Notes under the pieces: model-generated | Seen by the model: only the letters and a program-made list of their open reading frames with translations | What the model was told of the DNA's origin: nothing | Database searches by the model: none | From: PRO6 sp035565775 | GTDB taxonomy: Bacteria; Pseudomonadota; Alphaproteobacteria; Rhizobiales; Xanthobacteraceae | NCBI GenBank assembly: GCA_035565775.1 | Contig: DATMRW010000023.1 | Span: 186,001 to 250,000 of the forward strand | Direction of reading: 5' to 3' | Length of the DNA stretch: 64,000 bases | Position numbers and translations under genes: made by a program | Part shown: positions 24,629-33,719 of the stretch, in pieces | Position numbering within the stretch: the stretch's first letter is position 1 | How the letters are laid out: each line of letters begins with the position of its first letter

Positions 24629-27600
24629 ATGAAGGGCTTCAATCTGTCAGCCTGGGCGGTCCGGCATCAGGCCCTGGTCCTGTTTTTCATTCTCGCGCTC
24701 TGCGTCGGCGGCGCGCTGTCCTATCAGCGCCTCGGCCGCGGCGAGGACCCGTCATTCACCGTGAAGCTCGTGGTGGTGTCGGCGATTTGGCCCGGCGCGA
24801 CCGCCGAAGACATGCAGACGCAGGTTGCCGATCCGATCGAGAAGAAGTTGCAGGAGCTGCCCTATTTCGACAAGGTGCAGACCTATTCGAAGCCGTCGTT
24901 CACGGCGATGCAGGTGATCTTCAAGGACAATACGCCGCCGAAGCAGGTGCCCGAGCTGTTCTACCAGCTTCGCAAGAAGCTCTCCGATATTCGCGGCAAC
25001 CTGCCGCAAGACCTGATCGGCCCGAGCATCAACGACGAATACGGCGACGTCGACTCGATCCTCTACATGATGACCGGCGAGGGCGCGGACTACGCGCAGC
25101 TCAAGAAAATCGCCGAGGCGATGCGCCAGCGGTTGCTCAAGGTGCCGGGCGTCACCAAGGTCAATCTCTATGGCACGCAGGACGAGAAGATCTACGTCGA
25201 ATTCTCGCAGGCGAAGCTGGCGACGCTCGGCGTTACGCCGCAGGCATTGTTCGACTCGCTGGCGAAGCAGAACGCCATCGTGCCCGCAGGCGTGGTCGAA
25301 ACCTCGGCGCAGCGCGTGCCGCTGCGCGTGACCGGCGCGCTCGATAGCGCGGCTGCGGTGGCGGCGACCCCGATCGAGGCTAATGGCCGCGTGTTCCTGC
25401 TCGGCGACATTGCGACCGTGACGCACGGCTTTGTCGATCCGCCCTCCTATCAGGTGCGCCAGCGCGGCAAGCCCGCGCTCGGCATCGGCGTGGTGATGGC
25501 GCAGGGCGCCAACATTCTCGATCTCGGCAAGTCGGTGAACGCCGCCGTCGGTGGCTTCATGGCAACGGTGCCGCAGGGCGTGGACATCGAGCAAATCGCT
25601 GACCAGCCGCTCGTCGTCGAGCATGCGGTGGGCGAGTTCGTCAATTCGTTCATCGAGGCGCTGGCGATCGTGCTGTTCGTCAGCTTCATCGCGCTCGGCT
25701 GGCGCACCGGCATCGTCGTCGCGCTGTCCGTTCCGCTGGTGCTCGCCATTGTCTTCATCATCATGAATGCGATGGGGCTCGATCTGCATCGCATCACGCT
25801 CGGCGCCCTGATCATCGCGCTCGGCCTCTTGGTCGACGACGCCATCATCGCGGTGGAGATGATGGTGGTGAAGATGGAGCAGGGCTGGGATCGGCTCCGG
25901 GCTGCATCCTTCGCCTGGGAATCGACCGCCTTTCCGATGCTGACCGGAACGCTGGTGACGGCCGCAGGCTTCCTGCCGATCGGCTTCGCCAATTCCGCGG
26001 TCGGCGAATATGCCGGCGGCATCTTCTGGATCGTCGCCATCGCGCTGGTCGCGTCATGGTTCGTCGCGGTGATCTTCACGCCCTATATCGGCGTCAAGCT
26101 GTTGCCCGACTTCGCCGCCGGCAAGGCGCACGAAGACCCGCATGCGATCTATGAGACGCGGATCTATCGGGCCCTGCGAAGCGTCATCGAATGGTGCGTG
26201 CGCTGGCGCGGCACCGTGGTGCTGTCGACGGTCGGCATCTTCGTCGCCTCCATCGTCGGTTTCGGCTTCATCCAGCAGCAGTTCTTCCCGCTGTCGGAGC
26301 GGCCCGAGCTGTTCCTGCAGATGCGCCTGCCCGAAGGCACCGCCTTCAAGATCACCGCCGAGACTGCCAAGCAGGCCGAAGAGCTGCTTAAGGACGACAA
26401 GGACATCGCGACCTACACCACCTATATCGGGCAGGGTTCGCCGCGCTTCTGGCTCGGCCTCAATCCGCAGCTTCCGAACGAGGCGTTCGCCGAGATCGTG
26501 ATCGTGTCGAAGGACGTGGCGGCGCGCGAACGCATCAAGAAGCGGGTCGAGGCCGCCGTTGCTGAGGGCGCATTGCCGAAGGCGCGGGTGCGGGTCGACC
26601 GCTTCAACTTCGGCCCGCCGGTCGGCTTCCCGCTCCAGTTCCGCATCGTCGGTCCCGATACCCAGGTGGTGCGCGACATCGCCTATCAGATGCGCGACGT
26701 CATCCGCAAGAACGACAAGATCATCGACACGCATCTCGACTGGAACGAGCGCGCGCCCTACCTCAAGCTCGCGATCGATCAGGACCGCGCCCGCGCGCTC
26801 GGCCTGACGCCGCAGGACCTCTCGCAGGCGCTCAATATGCTGCTCACCGGCGTGCCGGTGACCACAGTGCGCGACGGCGTCGAGAAGGTCTCGGTGGTGG
26901 CGCGTGCGGTCGCGTCCGAGCGTGTCGATCTCGGCCATGTCGGCGATCTCGTCGTGACCTCGCGTAATGGGCTCGCGGTGCCGCTGCTTCAGGTGGCGCG
27001 CATCGAATACGCCTATGAAGAACCGATCCTGTGGCGGCGCAACCGCGACATGTCGATCACCGTTCGCGGCGATGTCGTCGATGGCGCGCAGGCGCCGGAT
27101 GTGTCGAATGCGATCTGGCCGCAGCTTCAGGAGATCCGCAATTCGCTGCCCGATGGCTATCGCATGGAGATGGGCGGCTCGATCGAGGAAGCGTCGAAGG
27201 GCAATTCGTCGATCCTGCTGCTGTTCCCGCTGATGCTGATCGTGATGCTCGGCCTGCTGATGATTCAGCTGCAGAATTTTTCGCAGCTCTTGCTGGTGTT
27301 CCTCACTGCGCCGCTCGGCATTGTCGGTGCTTCGCTGGGGCTCAACGTCACCGGGCAGCCGTTCGGCTTCGTCGCCCTGCTGGGCCTGATCGCGCTCGCC
27401 GGCATGATCATGCGCAACACGGTGATTCTGGTCGATCAGATCGAGACCGACGTGCGCCACGGCCTGCCGCGCCGGCAGGCGATCGTCGAGGCGACGGTGC
27501 GCCGTGCGCGCCCGGTGGTGCTGACGGCGCTCGCGGCCATTCTGGCGATGATCCCGCTGTCGCGCTCCGCCTTCTGGGGGCCGATGGCGATCACGATCAT

Positions 27601-27769
27601 GGGAGGGTTGTTCGTCGCGACCTTCCTGACGCTGCTCTATCTGCCGGGCCTCTATGCGCTCTGGTTCCGCAAGCGCCTGGATGAGCGCGGCGGAGAAGGC
27701 GAGGCGAAGTCGGCATCCGGCGAGGAGGCTTCGCGACCGGCGATTCCGCTTGCGGCCGCTGCCGAATAA
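24629..27769 (+). CDS. RND-family efflux pump, inner-membrane transporter
   Basis: AcrB/MexF-like proton antiporter of 1046 residues with twelve expected transmembrane helices and two large periplasmic loops. The central helix carries the proton-relay pair of aspartates in LGLLVDDAIIAVEMM. The N-terminus MKGFNLSAWAVRHQALVLFF leads directly into the first helix. Sequence style (PSFTVKLVVVSAIWPGATAE) is that of the subgroup paired with single-adaptor systems such as VexF/AcrF-like pumps of unknown substrate. AAGAGGA 8 bases before the ATG at 24629 fixes the start, 16 bases behind the adaptor gene. Confidence 0.92.
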   Translation: MKGFNLSAWAVRHQALVLFFILALCVGGALSYQRLGRGEDPSFTVKLVVVSAIWPGATAEDMQTQVADPIEKKLQELPYFDKVQTYSKPSFTAMQVIFKDNTPPKQVPELFYQLRKKLSDIRGNLPQDLIGPSINDEYGDVDSILYMMTGEGADYAQLKKIAEAMRQRLLKVPGVTKVNLYGTQDEKIYVEFSQAKLATLGVTPQALFDSLAKQNAIVPAGVVETSAQRVPLRVTGALDSAAAVAATPIEANGRVFLLGDIATVTHGFVDPPSYQVRQRGKPALGIGVVMAQGANILDLGKSVNAAVGGFMATVPQGVDIEQIADQPLVVEHAVGEFVNSFIEALAIVLFVSFIALGWRTGIVVALSVPLVLAIVFIIMNAMGLDLHRITLGALIIALGLLVDDAIIAVEMMVVKMEQGWDRLRAASFAWESTAFPMLTGTLVTAAGFLPIGFANSAVGEYAGGIFWIVAIALVASWFVAVIFTPYIGVKLLPDFAAGKAHEDPHAIYETRIYRALRSVIEWCVRWRGTVVLSTVGIFVASIVGFGFIQQQFFPLSERPELFLQMRLPEGTAFKITAETAKQAEELLKDDKDIATYTTYIGQGSPRFWLGLNPQLPNEAFAEIVIVSKDVAARERIKKRVEAAVAEGALPKARVRVDRFNFGPPVGFPLQFRIVGPDTQVVRDIAYQMRDVIRKNDKIIDTHLDWNERAPYLKLAIDQDRARALGLTPQDLSQALNMLLTGVPVTTVRDGVEKVSVVARAVASERVDLGHVGDLVVTSRNGLAVPLLQVARIEYAYEEPILWRRNRDMSITVRGDVVDGAQAPDVSNAIWPQLQEIRNSLPDGYRMEMGGSIEEASKGNSSILLLFPLMLIVMLGLLMIQLQNFSQLLLVFLTAPLGIVGASLGLNVTGQPFGFVALLGLIALAGMIMRNTVILVDQIETDVRHGLPRRQAIVEATVRRARPVVLTALAAILAMIPLSRSAFWGPMAITIMGGLFVATFLTLLYLPGLYALWFRKRLDERGGEGEAKSASGEEASRPAIPLAAAAE

Positions 27770-27787
27770 ATCGAAACTGAGAACACA

Positions 27788-28408
27788 ATGACACTCGTTT
27801 CAGAGCACCACGAAGCTGATACCGCGGCGAAAATTCTGATCACCGCGGAGCAGCTGTTTCGCGAAATCGGCTATCAGAAGACGACGGTCGCCGATATCGC
27901 CAAGCAATTGCATATGAGCCCTGCCAACATCTATCGCTTCTTCGATTCGAAGAAGGCGATTCATGAAGGCGTGGCGGTGCGGCTGATGAGCGAGGTCGAG
28001 GCGACCATTGCGGATGTCGCCGCCCGGCCGGGTTCGCCGACGAAGCGCCTGCGCGAAGTATTGACGGCGATCCACCGCACCAACGTGCAGCTCTTCATCG
28101 GCGATGCCAAGCTGCATGAAATGGTGATGATGGCGATGGAGCAGAACTGGGACGCCTGCCTCGCCCATATCGAGCGGCTGGTCGTGATCGTCGGCGAAGT
28201 GATCGCCGACGGCATCGAGACCGGCGAATTCAGCGCCGGCGATGCCGCGTCGGCTGCGCGCTGCACCTGCACGGCGATGGTGCGTTTCTTCCATCCTTAT
28301 GTCATCAAGGAGTGCGCCAACAAGCCGGAGCCGAGTCTGGAGCAGATGATCGATTTCGTTCTGCGGGCGCTTGGTGCGGCGCAAGCCGGGCCGGCGCGGG
28401 CCAAGTGA
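27788..28408 (+). CDS. TetR-family regulator of the RND operon
   Basis: A 206-residue TetR-type repressor with the HTH in residues 10-60 (LFREIGYQKTTVADIAKQLH, then MSPANIYRFFDSKKAI). The C-terminal domain ends in a C-x-C-containing helix (AARCTCTAMVRFFHPYVIKE) found in a common RND-linked TetR subfamily. It is 18 bases behind the pump gene on the same strand, so it is very likely autoregulated with the pump through the repeat at 23428-23451. Confidence 0.88.
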   Translation: MTLVSEHHEADTAAKILITAEQLFREIGYQKTTVADIAKQLHMSPANIYRFFDSKKAIHEGVAVRLMSEVEATIADVAARPGSPTKRLREVLTAIHRTNVQLFIGDAKLHEMVMMAMEQNWDACLAHIERLVVIVGEVIADGIETGEFSAGDAASAARCTCTAMVRFFHPYVIKECANKPEPSLEQMIDFVLRALGAAQAGPARAK

Positions 28409-28426
28409 ACCTGAGGGCTGCGGGGA

Positions 28427-29044
28427 ATGATTGACTTCCATAGCTATGAGCCGGCCCATGGGCACGGCCTGCGTCACGATCCCTTCAACGCCATCGTCGG
28501 GCCGCGTCCGATCGGCTGGATCTCGTCGCGTGCAAAGGACGGCCGCGTCAATCTTGCCCCTTACAGCTTCTTCAACGCATTCAACTATGTGCCGCCGATC
28601 ATCGGCTTCTCCAGCATCGAGTGGAAGGACACGGTCCGCAATATCGCCGAGACCGGCGAGTTCGTCTGGAACCTGGCGACCCGGCCGCTCGCCGAAGCGA
28701 TGAACGCGACCTCGGCCACGGTACCGCCCGAGGTGAATGAATTCACCCTCGGCAACCTCACGCCGGTTCCTGGCAAGTTCGTCAATGTGCCGCGTGTCGG
28801 CGAGGCGCGGGCGTCGTTTGAATGCAAGCTGTCGCAGATGATCCAGCTTCAGGGCGCCGATGGCCGTAAGGCGAATGCCTGGCTCACGCTCGGCGAGGTT
28901 GTCGCTGTTCACATCGACAAGAGCCTGATCAAGGACGGCGTCTATCAGACTGCCGAGGCGCATCCGATTTTGCGTGCAGGAAGGCTCGGGGACTATGCCG
29001 AGATCAGACCGGATGCGATGTTTGAGATGAAACGTCCGCGCTGA
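28427..29044 (+). CDS. Flavin reductase-like / FMN-binding split-barrel protein
   Basis: A 205-residue FMN-binding protein of the flavin-reductase-like (DIM6/NTAB) family. The block GPRPIGWISSRAKDGRVNLA, followed by APYSFFNAFNYVPPIIGFSS, is the characteristic flavin-binding region. These proteins reduce FMN with NAD(P)H, either as partners of flavin monooxygenases or on their own. It starts 18 bases behind the TetR gene and may be read with the pump operon, but no partner oxygenase is next to it. Confidence 0.85.
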   Translation: MIDFHSYEPAHGHGLRHDPFNAIVGPRPIGWISSRAKDGRVNLAPYSFFNAFNYVPPIIGFSSIEWKDTVRNIAETGEFVWNLATRPLAEAMNATSATVPPEVNEFTLGNLTPVPGKFVNVPRVGEARASFECKLSQMIQLQGADGRKANAWLTLGEVVAVHIDKSLIKDGVYQTAEAHPILRAGRLGDYAEIRPDAMFEMKRPR

Positions 29045-29433
29045 TATTGTGCGCGAGCGCCTTGAAAAAAATATCTTTCAAACAGGCTATTTCGCGACAA
29101 CGTTTTTCAGCCCGGCGGTGCCGAGAGGAAATGCGTGCGCTGCAAGCTTGAAGCCAAAGCGATTCGCGGCGGCTTTTTGTTGCTGCCGTTCGCATCAATC
29201 CATGTATTTCCGTTCTCTTTCAAATCGTTTCTGCTCGCTCGTCATGCCCGCAATACGCGGAAAATAAGAATTTCTCGCGCCTTCATAAAACTGTTTCAAG
29301 GTGTGATTATGACGGCGTTGCACGAAGACGTTGCGTTGAACTCCGCGTCCCAAAAGATCTGCCCGTGCGATTGAACCTTTTCGGCGGAAAGGCGTTGGTG
29401 CGCCGAGTTACGTAGCTAAAGGAGATAGGAACT
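29045..29433. other. Intergenic region without a convincing gene
   Basis: 389 bases, AT-richer than the surroundings. An ATG at 29309 opens a 21-codon frame ending CPCD before a stop, which has no clear ribosome site. The end of the region carries the AAGGAG site of the 65-residue gene. I see no RNA gene or clear repeat here. Confidence 0.5.
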
Positions 29434-29631
29434 ATGTCTCACACTTATATTATCGAAGTGAGTTCGGACACCGCGGGCATCGTGGTGCGCGACGAGGCAG
29501 GTTACCGTTTCTTCTCCGCATCTCCACGTTTCAATCCGCTCGAGGGGCAAATCTTCCGCAATGCACGCGAAGCCGAGAAGGCTGCGGCGCGCCACGCGAG
29601 CTCGAAGAATATGGCCGAGGCCAGCGCATAA
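29434..29631 (+). CDS. Small conserved-looking hypothetical protein, 65 residues
   Basis: Function not recognised. The start is backed by AAAGGAGAT placed 8-9 bases before the ATG, and the gene is followed by a strong terminator, so it is very probably real. The sequence reads as an alternating beta-rich first half (TYIIEVSSDTAGIVVRDEAG, then YRFFSASPRFNPLEG) and an alanine-rich helix (REAEKAAARHAS). It has no signal peptide or membrane segment. It stands as a single-gene unit between the RND operon and the Old Yellow Enzyme gene. Confidence 0.75.
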   Translation: MSHTYIIEVSSDTAGIVVRDEAGYRFFSASPRFNPLEGQIFRNAREAEKAAARHASSKNMAEASA

Positions 29632-29662
29632 CGATTTGCCGGAATCGAACGGTTCATGAAAC

Positions 29663-29688
29663 GGGGGCGATCGAATCGCCCCCTTTTT
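29663..29688 (+). terminator. Rho-independent terminator of the 65-residue gene
   Basis: Stem GGGGGCGAT / ATCGCCCCC, loop CGA, five T at 29684-29688. Confidence 0.92.
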
Positions 29689-29702
29689 ATTGTCCGGGCC
29701 GC

Positions 29703-29735
29703 AAAAAGAAACGGCGGGCCTTTGCCCGCCGTTTC
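29703..29735 (-). terminator. Rho-independent terminator of the Old Yellow Enzyme gene
   Basis: Stem GAAACGGCGGGC (29708-29719) / GCCCGCCGTTTC (29724-29735), loop of 4; on the minus strand it is followed by five T (the A-run 29703-29707). Confidence 0.9.
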
Positions 29736-29761
29736 GCTTCCAACTCGCGAGTGGAGCGCGT

Positions 29762-30850
29762 TTACTCCGCAGCCTCCAGCGTCGGATAGTCGGTGTAGCC
29801 TTCCGCGCCGCCGCCATAGAGCGTTGCGCGCTCCGGCTCCAGCAGCGGCGCATTGCGCTTCAGCCGCGCGACGAGGTCGGGGTTGGCGATGAACGGCCGG
29901 CCGAAGGCAATCAGGTCGGCGCGGTTGGCGGCGAGCGCCTCATTGGCGAGCGCGAGCGTGTAGCCGTTGTTGGCGATGTAGGTGCCGCCGAAGCGGTTGC
30001 GCAGGCTCTGATAGTCAAAGCCATTGTCGTCGCGCGGGCCGCCGGTGGTGCCCTCGACCACATGCAGATAGACCAGCTTGAGTGCGCTCAGCTCGTCGGT
30101 GATGTAGTCGAACAACGGCTGCGGGTTGCTGTCGGTAAGGTCGTTGGACGGCGTCGTCGGCGAGATGCGGATGCCGGTGCGCTGCTGGCCGGCTTCTTCC
30201 GCAACCGCCTTGGCGACTTCGAGCATCAGCCGCGCGCGGTTCTCGATGGAGCCGCCATACTTGTCGGTGCGCTGGTTGCCGCCGTCGCGGGCGAACTGAT
30301 CGAGCAGATAGCCGTTGGCGCCGTGAATCTCGACGCCGTCAAAACCAGCCTCCAGCGCGTTGGCGGTGGCGCGGCGGAAGTCGTCGATCACGCCGGGGAT
30401 TTCGTCGAGCGCGAGCGCCCGCGGCGCGGAGACTTCGGTGAAGCGGTTGCCGACGAAGGTTTTGGTATTCGCGGTGATGGCGGAGGGCGCGACCGGTGCG
30501 CCGTTGTTCGGCTGCAGGCTGGTGTGCGAGATCCGGCCGACGTGCCAGAGTTGCAGAAAAATGTGGCCGCCCTCGGCGTGCACGCGCTCGGTCACCTTGC
30601 GCCAGCCGGCGACCTGCGCCGCGGAGTAGATGCCTGGCGTGTCCTGATAGCCCTGACCCTGTTGGGAGATCTGGCTTGCCTCGGTAACGATGAGGCCGGC
30701 GGTCGCACGCTGGCCGTAATATTCCGCGGCGAGCGCGCCGGGCGCGAGGTCGACGGCGCGGTTGCGGGTCAGCGGCGCCATGACGGTGCGATTGGACAGC
30801 GTGATTGCGCCGAGTTGATAGGGCTCGAAAAGCTTGCCTGCAGAGGTCAT
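29762..30850 (-). CDS. Old Yellow Enzyme family alkene reductase (NemA-like)
   Basis: FMN-dependent ene-reductase, a 362-residue TIM barrel that reduces activated C=C bonds or nitro groups with NAD(P)H. Features are MAPLTRNRAVD near residue 25, QLWHVGRISH around residue 100, GFDGVEIHGANGYLLDQF with the substrate-binding H-x-x-N near residue 180, and FGRPFIANPDL near residue 320. The HGAN motif is typical of the NemA/OPR class. The ATG at 30850 fits the family start. It has its own terminator and appears monocistronic. Confidence 0.92.
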   Translation of the reverse strand: MTSAGKLFEPYQLGAITLSNRTVMAPLTRNRAVDLAPGALAAEYYGQRATAGLIVTEASQISQQGQGYQDTPGIYSAAQVAGWRKVTERVHAEGGHIFLQLWHVGRISHTSLQPNNGAPVAPSAITANTKTFVGNRFTEVSAPRALALDEIPGVIDDFRRATANALEAGFDGVEIHGANGYLLDQFARDGGNQRTDKYGGSIENRARLMLEVAKAVAEEAGQQRTGIRISPTTPSNDLTDSNPQPLFDYITDELSALKLVYLHVVEGTTGGPRDDNGFDYQSLRNRFGGTYIANNGYTLALANEALAANRADLIAFGRPFIANPDLVARLKRNAPLLEPERATLYGGGAEGYTDYPTLEAAE

Positions 30851-31108
30851 GTCGTGATCCCGATAAAAGAAAGCCGCGCAGATCGCGGCGAACATGATTT
30901 GCAGTTATGCCTGCAGGTTGCGGGTGTCCACCTTGAGGCGGCAAAAAAGCAGATTTTTGCCCTGATTAATGCAAGTGCATGCTTCTGGTGCTCCGCAAGT
31001 CGCGAAAACCGAAAAATGTTTTTCGAGAAAGCGCAAAAAGGCGGCCTTCGCCTGCGCGAATACGATCGCGCGGGATTGCCTGGAGATGCGAACTCGGGGG
31101 AGGGTCGA

Positions 31109-31825
31109 TCAGTCCGGGAGCAGTTCCCGCGAGATCGAGCGCAGCAGCGAGATTTTCACGCTCTCGACATGGTCGCGCATCAACAGCTCCGCGCGCGCGC
31201 CATCGCGGCAGAGGATGGCTTCATAGATGCGGAAGTGATCGTCGTGGCGGCGGCGGACGTCGAGCTGTTCAAAGGCGATGACATTGCGATGCGACGACGG
31301 CGCGATCTGTTGCGACTGTCGCAGCATGTCGCGCAGCATTCGCGACTGGCCTGCCGAATGGATCGCGCCATGGAAGGCCGAGTTGATCTCGCCATAGAGC
31401 ATCCGGTCATGGGGTGACAGTTCGCCCTTGTTCAAGATCGCCTCGCCGTCGCGCAGCGCCGCCTCGATCACCGCACGATCCTCGGTCGACATGCCGAGCT
31501 GCGCCGCGCGCCGCGCGGCGAGGCCCTCGAGCGCGGCACGGATCTCGTAAGCCTGCACGATGTCATCGACGGAATATTCGCGCACGTAGTAGCCGCGATT
31601 GGGAATGTGGTCGAGCAGCCCCTCGCCGGCGAGCGCCTTCAGCGCCTCGCGGATTGGCGTGCGCGAGACATGCAGCCGCTCCGACAGGCTGACTTCCAGC
31701 ATCCGTTCGCCGGGCTGGAATTCACCGGCAAGGATCGCGCAGCGCAAACTGTCGGTAATGGACACACTTCTAGTGATGCCCTCGGTCAAGGGGCCGGCAG
31801 CAATCTGCGGGTGCTGTGACGTCAT
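31109..31825 (-). CDS. GntR-family (FadR subgroup) regulator
   Basis: A 238-residue regulator with an N-terminal winged HTH (EFQPGERMLEVSLSERLHVS, then RTPIREALKALAGEGLL, residues 35-90) and a C-terminal all-helical FCD ligand domain. Metal-ligand histidines of the FCD domain can be placed in NSAFHGAIHSAG and MRDHVESVKISLL. It is divergent from the FAH-hydrolase gene that heads the catabolic island and is the obvious candidate regulator. Ligands in this subgroup are often organic acids. The ATG at 31825 is chosen since the 50 codons upstream are atypical. Confidence 0.88.
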   Translation of the reverse strand: MTSQHPQIAAGPLTEGITRSVSITDSLRCAILAGEFQPGERMLEVSLSERLHVSRTPIREALKALAGEGLLDHIPNRGYYVREYSVDDIVQAYEIRAALEGLAARRAAQLGMSTEDRAVIEAALRDGEAILNKGELSPHDRMLYGEINSAFHGAIHSAGQSRMLRDMLRQSQQIAPSSHRNVIAFEQLDVRRRHDDHFRIYEAILCRDGARAELLMRDHVESVKISLLRSISRELLPD

Positions 31826-31860
31826 CGTGTGCTCGGTCTTGGGGAGGGCGGCTGATATTG

Positions 31861-32011
31861 TTGCATATCTACGGGAGTTACGGCCAGTCAATGCTTGATC
31901 CCGCCAGTTTGTTTCAAGACGTCGTGACGAATTTGCAACTTGGAGACTTCCTAATCTCGTTGGATTAGATTGCATACATTATGCGTTGACAAGTCGGAAC
32001 ATGTATATAAT
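31861..32011. promoter_or_regulatory. Divergent control region of the catabolic island
   Basis: Between the GntR and FAH genes. It holds the palindrome GCATACATTATGC (31972-31984), the inverted repeat CTAATC-N6-GATTAG (31951-31968), two copies of TTGCATA (31861-31867 and 31970-31976), a TTGACA (31986-31991) and a TATAAT (32006-32011). The last two are only 14 bases apart, so they are not a certain promoter pair. The palindromes are candidate GntR sites. Confidence 0.5.
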
Positions 32012-32123
32012 TTTGCTGTCGATCGTGGCGCATGCCGCGACGCGTGAAAATTGAAAATATTGCCATGAGAGGGGACGCGATCGTGTTGATCAATGGATGG
32101 CTTTCGCAGCGGGTGGCGCTGTC

Positions 32124-32822
32124 GTGACTGCGCTGGTTTTCAATCCGAGTGTTGTGACGCTCCCCGTTGTCGATCGTGCCGAACGTTTCCCTGTCCGTCG
32201 GGTTTATTGCGTTGGCCGCAACTATGTCGCCCACATCCGCGAGATGAAGGAGGGCGACGAGCGCGATCTGCCGTTCTTCTTCCAGAAGCCCACCGATGCC
32301 GTCGTGGCCGATGGTGCGGACGTTCCCTATCCGCCGCAAACCGATGATTTCCAGTTCGAGGTCGAGCTGGTCGTCGCGATTGGCGCGCCGGCCGTGAAAA
32401 TTCCGGTCGAGCGCGCGCTCGACGTCGTCTACGGCTACAGCGTGGGCGTCGATCTCACCCGCCGCGACCGTCAGCGTGAATCGTTCGATCGCCGCCTGCC
32501 GTGGGAAGTCGGCAAGGCGTTCGACTTCTCCGCGCCGGTCGGCCCGATCCACCCGGTCGAGAATGTCGGTCATCGTTTGAGCGGCGCGATCACGCTGTCC
32601 GTCAATGGCGAAGAGCGTCAGCGTGGCGATCTTGAGCACATGATCTGGAATACGCCGGAGATCATCGCCAACCTGTCGAATTCGTATCGGCTGCAGCCCG
32701 GCGACCTGATCATGACCGGCACGCCCGCCGGCGTCGGCCCCGTCGTTCCCGGCGACAGGCTGCTTTGCACGATCGAGGGTCTTGCGCCCTTCTCCTTCTC
32801 CATTGGCGCAAAGGGGGCCTGA
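32124..32822 (+). CDS. Fumarylacetoacetate hydrolase (FAH) family protein
   Basis: FAH-fold hydrolase of about 232 residues. Family blocks are RRVYCVGRNYVAHIREM, PFFFQKPTDAVV, a metal-binding EVELVVAIG and IMTGTPAGVGPVVPGD. Closest in style to fumarylpyruvate/acylpyruvate hydrolases, which cleave C-C bonds of beta-diketo acids; related proteins are oxaloacetate decarboxylases. The start is uncertain: GTG at 32124 gives the normal family N-terminus and has GGGTGG nearby, while ATG at 32097 would add nine residues. It heads the plus-strand catabolic operon; the next gene follows after 3 bases. Confidence 0.82.
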   Translation: MTALVFNPSVVTLPVVDRAERFPVRRVYCVGRNYVAHIREMKEGDERDLPFFFQKPTDAVVADGADVPYPPQTDDFQFEVELVVAIGAPAVKIPVERALDVVYGYSVGVDLTRRDRQRESFDRRLPWEVGKAFDFSAPVGPIHPVENVGHRLSGAITLSVNGEERQRGDLEHMIWNTPEIIANLSNSYRLQPGDLIMTGTPAGVGPVVPGDRLLCTIEGLAPFSFSIGAKGA

Positions 32823-32825
32823 GCC

Positions 32826-33713
32826 ATGCTTCCCACCGAACGAATTTCGTACTCTGCAATCGTCGACCGCAAGCCGCTGAAGTTGCCCGGCAACAAGCGC
32901 ATGGCGGTCTGGGTCATCGTCAACATCGAGGAGTGGGACCCGCGCGAGACGATGCCGCGCACGGTGCTGACGCCGCCGGCCGGCGGCGCGCCGTCGCCCG
33001 ATATTCCGAACTGGGCCTGGCACGAATACGGCAACCGCGTTGGCTTCTGGCGGCTGCTCGATGCGCTCGACAATCACGGCATCAAGGCGGTGCTGGCGAT
33101 CAACGGCTGCGCGGTCTCGACTTATGAGCCGATCTCGCGTGCGGCGCTGGAGCGTGGCTGGGAGTTCATGGGCCATGGCTTCTCCCAGAAGAACATGCAG
33201 AAGGTCGCCAACGAGCGCGAGGATATCCGCAAGACCACCGAGGTGATCGAAAAGTTCACCGGAAAGCGGCCGCGCGGCTGGCTCGGGCCCGGCCTCACCG
33301 AGACCTGGGAGACCCCGGATCTTCTGGTCGAGGAAGGCTACGAGTATGTCTGCGACTGGGTCCTCGACGATCAGCCGGTGGTGCTCAAGACGCGCACCAA
33401 GCCGATCGTCAACATTCCCTATACGCAGGAGTGCAATGACGTCGCGATGATGCTGATCCAGCATCACAAGGCGAGCGAATTCCACGACCGCGCGATGGAT
33501 CAATTCGACCAGATCTATCACGACAGCGCCAACTCGGCGCGCGTGATGGCGATTGTGGTCCACCCCTACATCATGGGCGTGCCGCATCGCGCCAAGCACT
33601 TCCGCCGGATTCTGGAAAAGATCAGCCGCCTGCCAGACGTCGCGTTCTGGACCGGCGAGCAGATCTACGACTGGTATCTTGAGCAACGTCCCGATGCCTT
33701 GAAGGGCGAGTGA
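32826..33713 (+). CDS. Polysaccharide deacetylase-superfamily hydrolase, PuuE/imidase-like (copy A)
   Basis: A 295-residue cytoplasmic protein with the NodB-homology fold. The usual TFDDG is replaced by VNIEEW near residue 36, as in PuuE allantoinase (NYEEG). MGHGF near residue 118 and VHPYIMGVPHR near residue 243 carry the expected metal or catalytic histidines. PuuE-like enzymes hydrolyse ring amides, and a bacterial cyclic-imide hydrolase belongs to the same branch. With no signal peptide, polysaccharide deacetylation is unlikely. A paralogue lies at 40912-41805, sharing PNWAWHEYGNRVGFWR and DWVLDDQPV. Confidence 0.75.
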   Translation: MLPTERISYSAIVDRKPLKLPGNKRMAVWVIVNIEEWDPRETMPRTVLTPPAGGAPSPDIPNWAWHEYGNRVGFWRLLDALDNHGIKAVLAINGCAVSTYEPISRAALERGWEFMGHGFSQKNMQKVANEREDIRKTTEVIEKFTGKRPRGWLGPGLTETWETPDLLVEEGYEYVCDWVLDDQPVVLKTRTKPIVNIPYTQECNDVAMMLIQHHKASEFHDRAMDQFDQIYHDSANSARVMAIVVHPYIMGVPHRAKHFRRILEKISRLPDVAFWTGEQIYDWYLEQRPDALKGE

Positions 33714-33719
33714 TCAATC

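Noticed and set aside
29690..31417. Open frame of about 575 codons on the plus strand
   Set aside because: Antisense to the Old Yellow Enzyme and GntR genes, and it runs across both terminators; no domain.
32826..33713. Chitin/peptidoglycan deacetylase or NodB role for the PuuE-like proteins
   Set aside because: No signal peptide, the TFDDG motif is replaced by VNIEEW, and the context is transport and catabolism.
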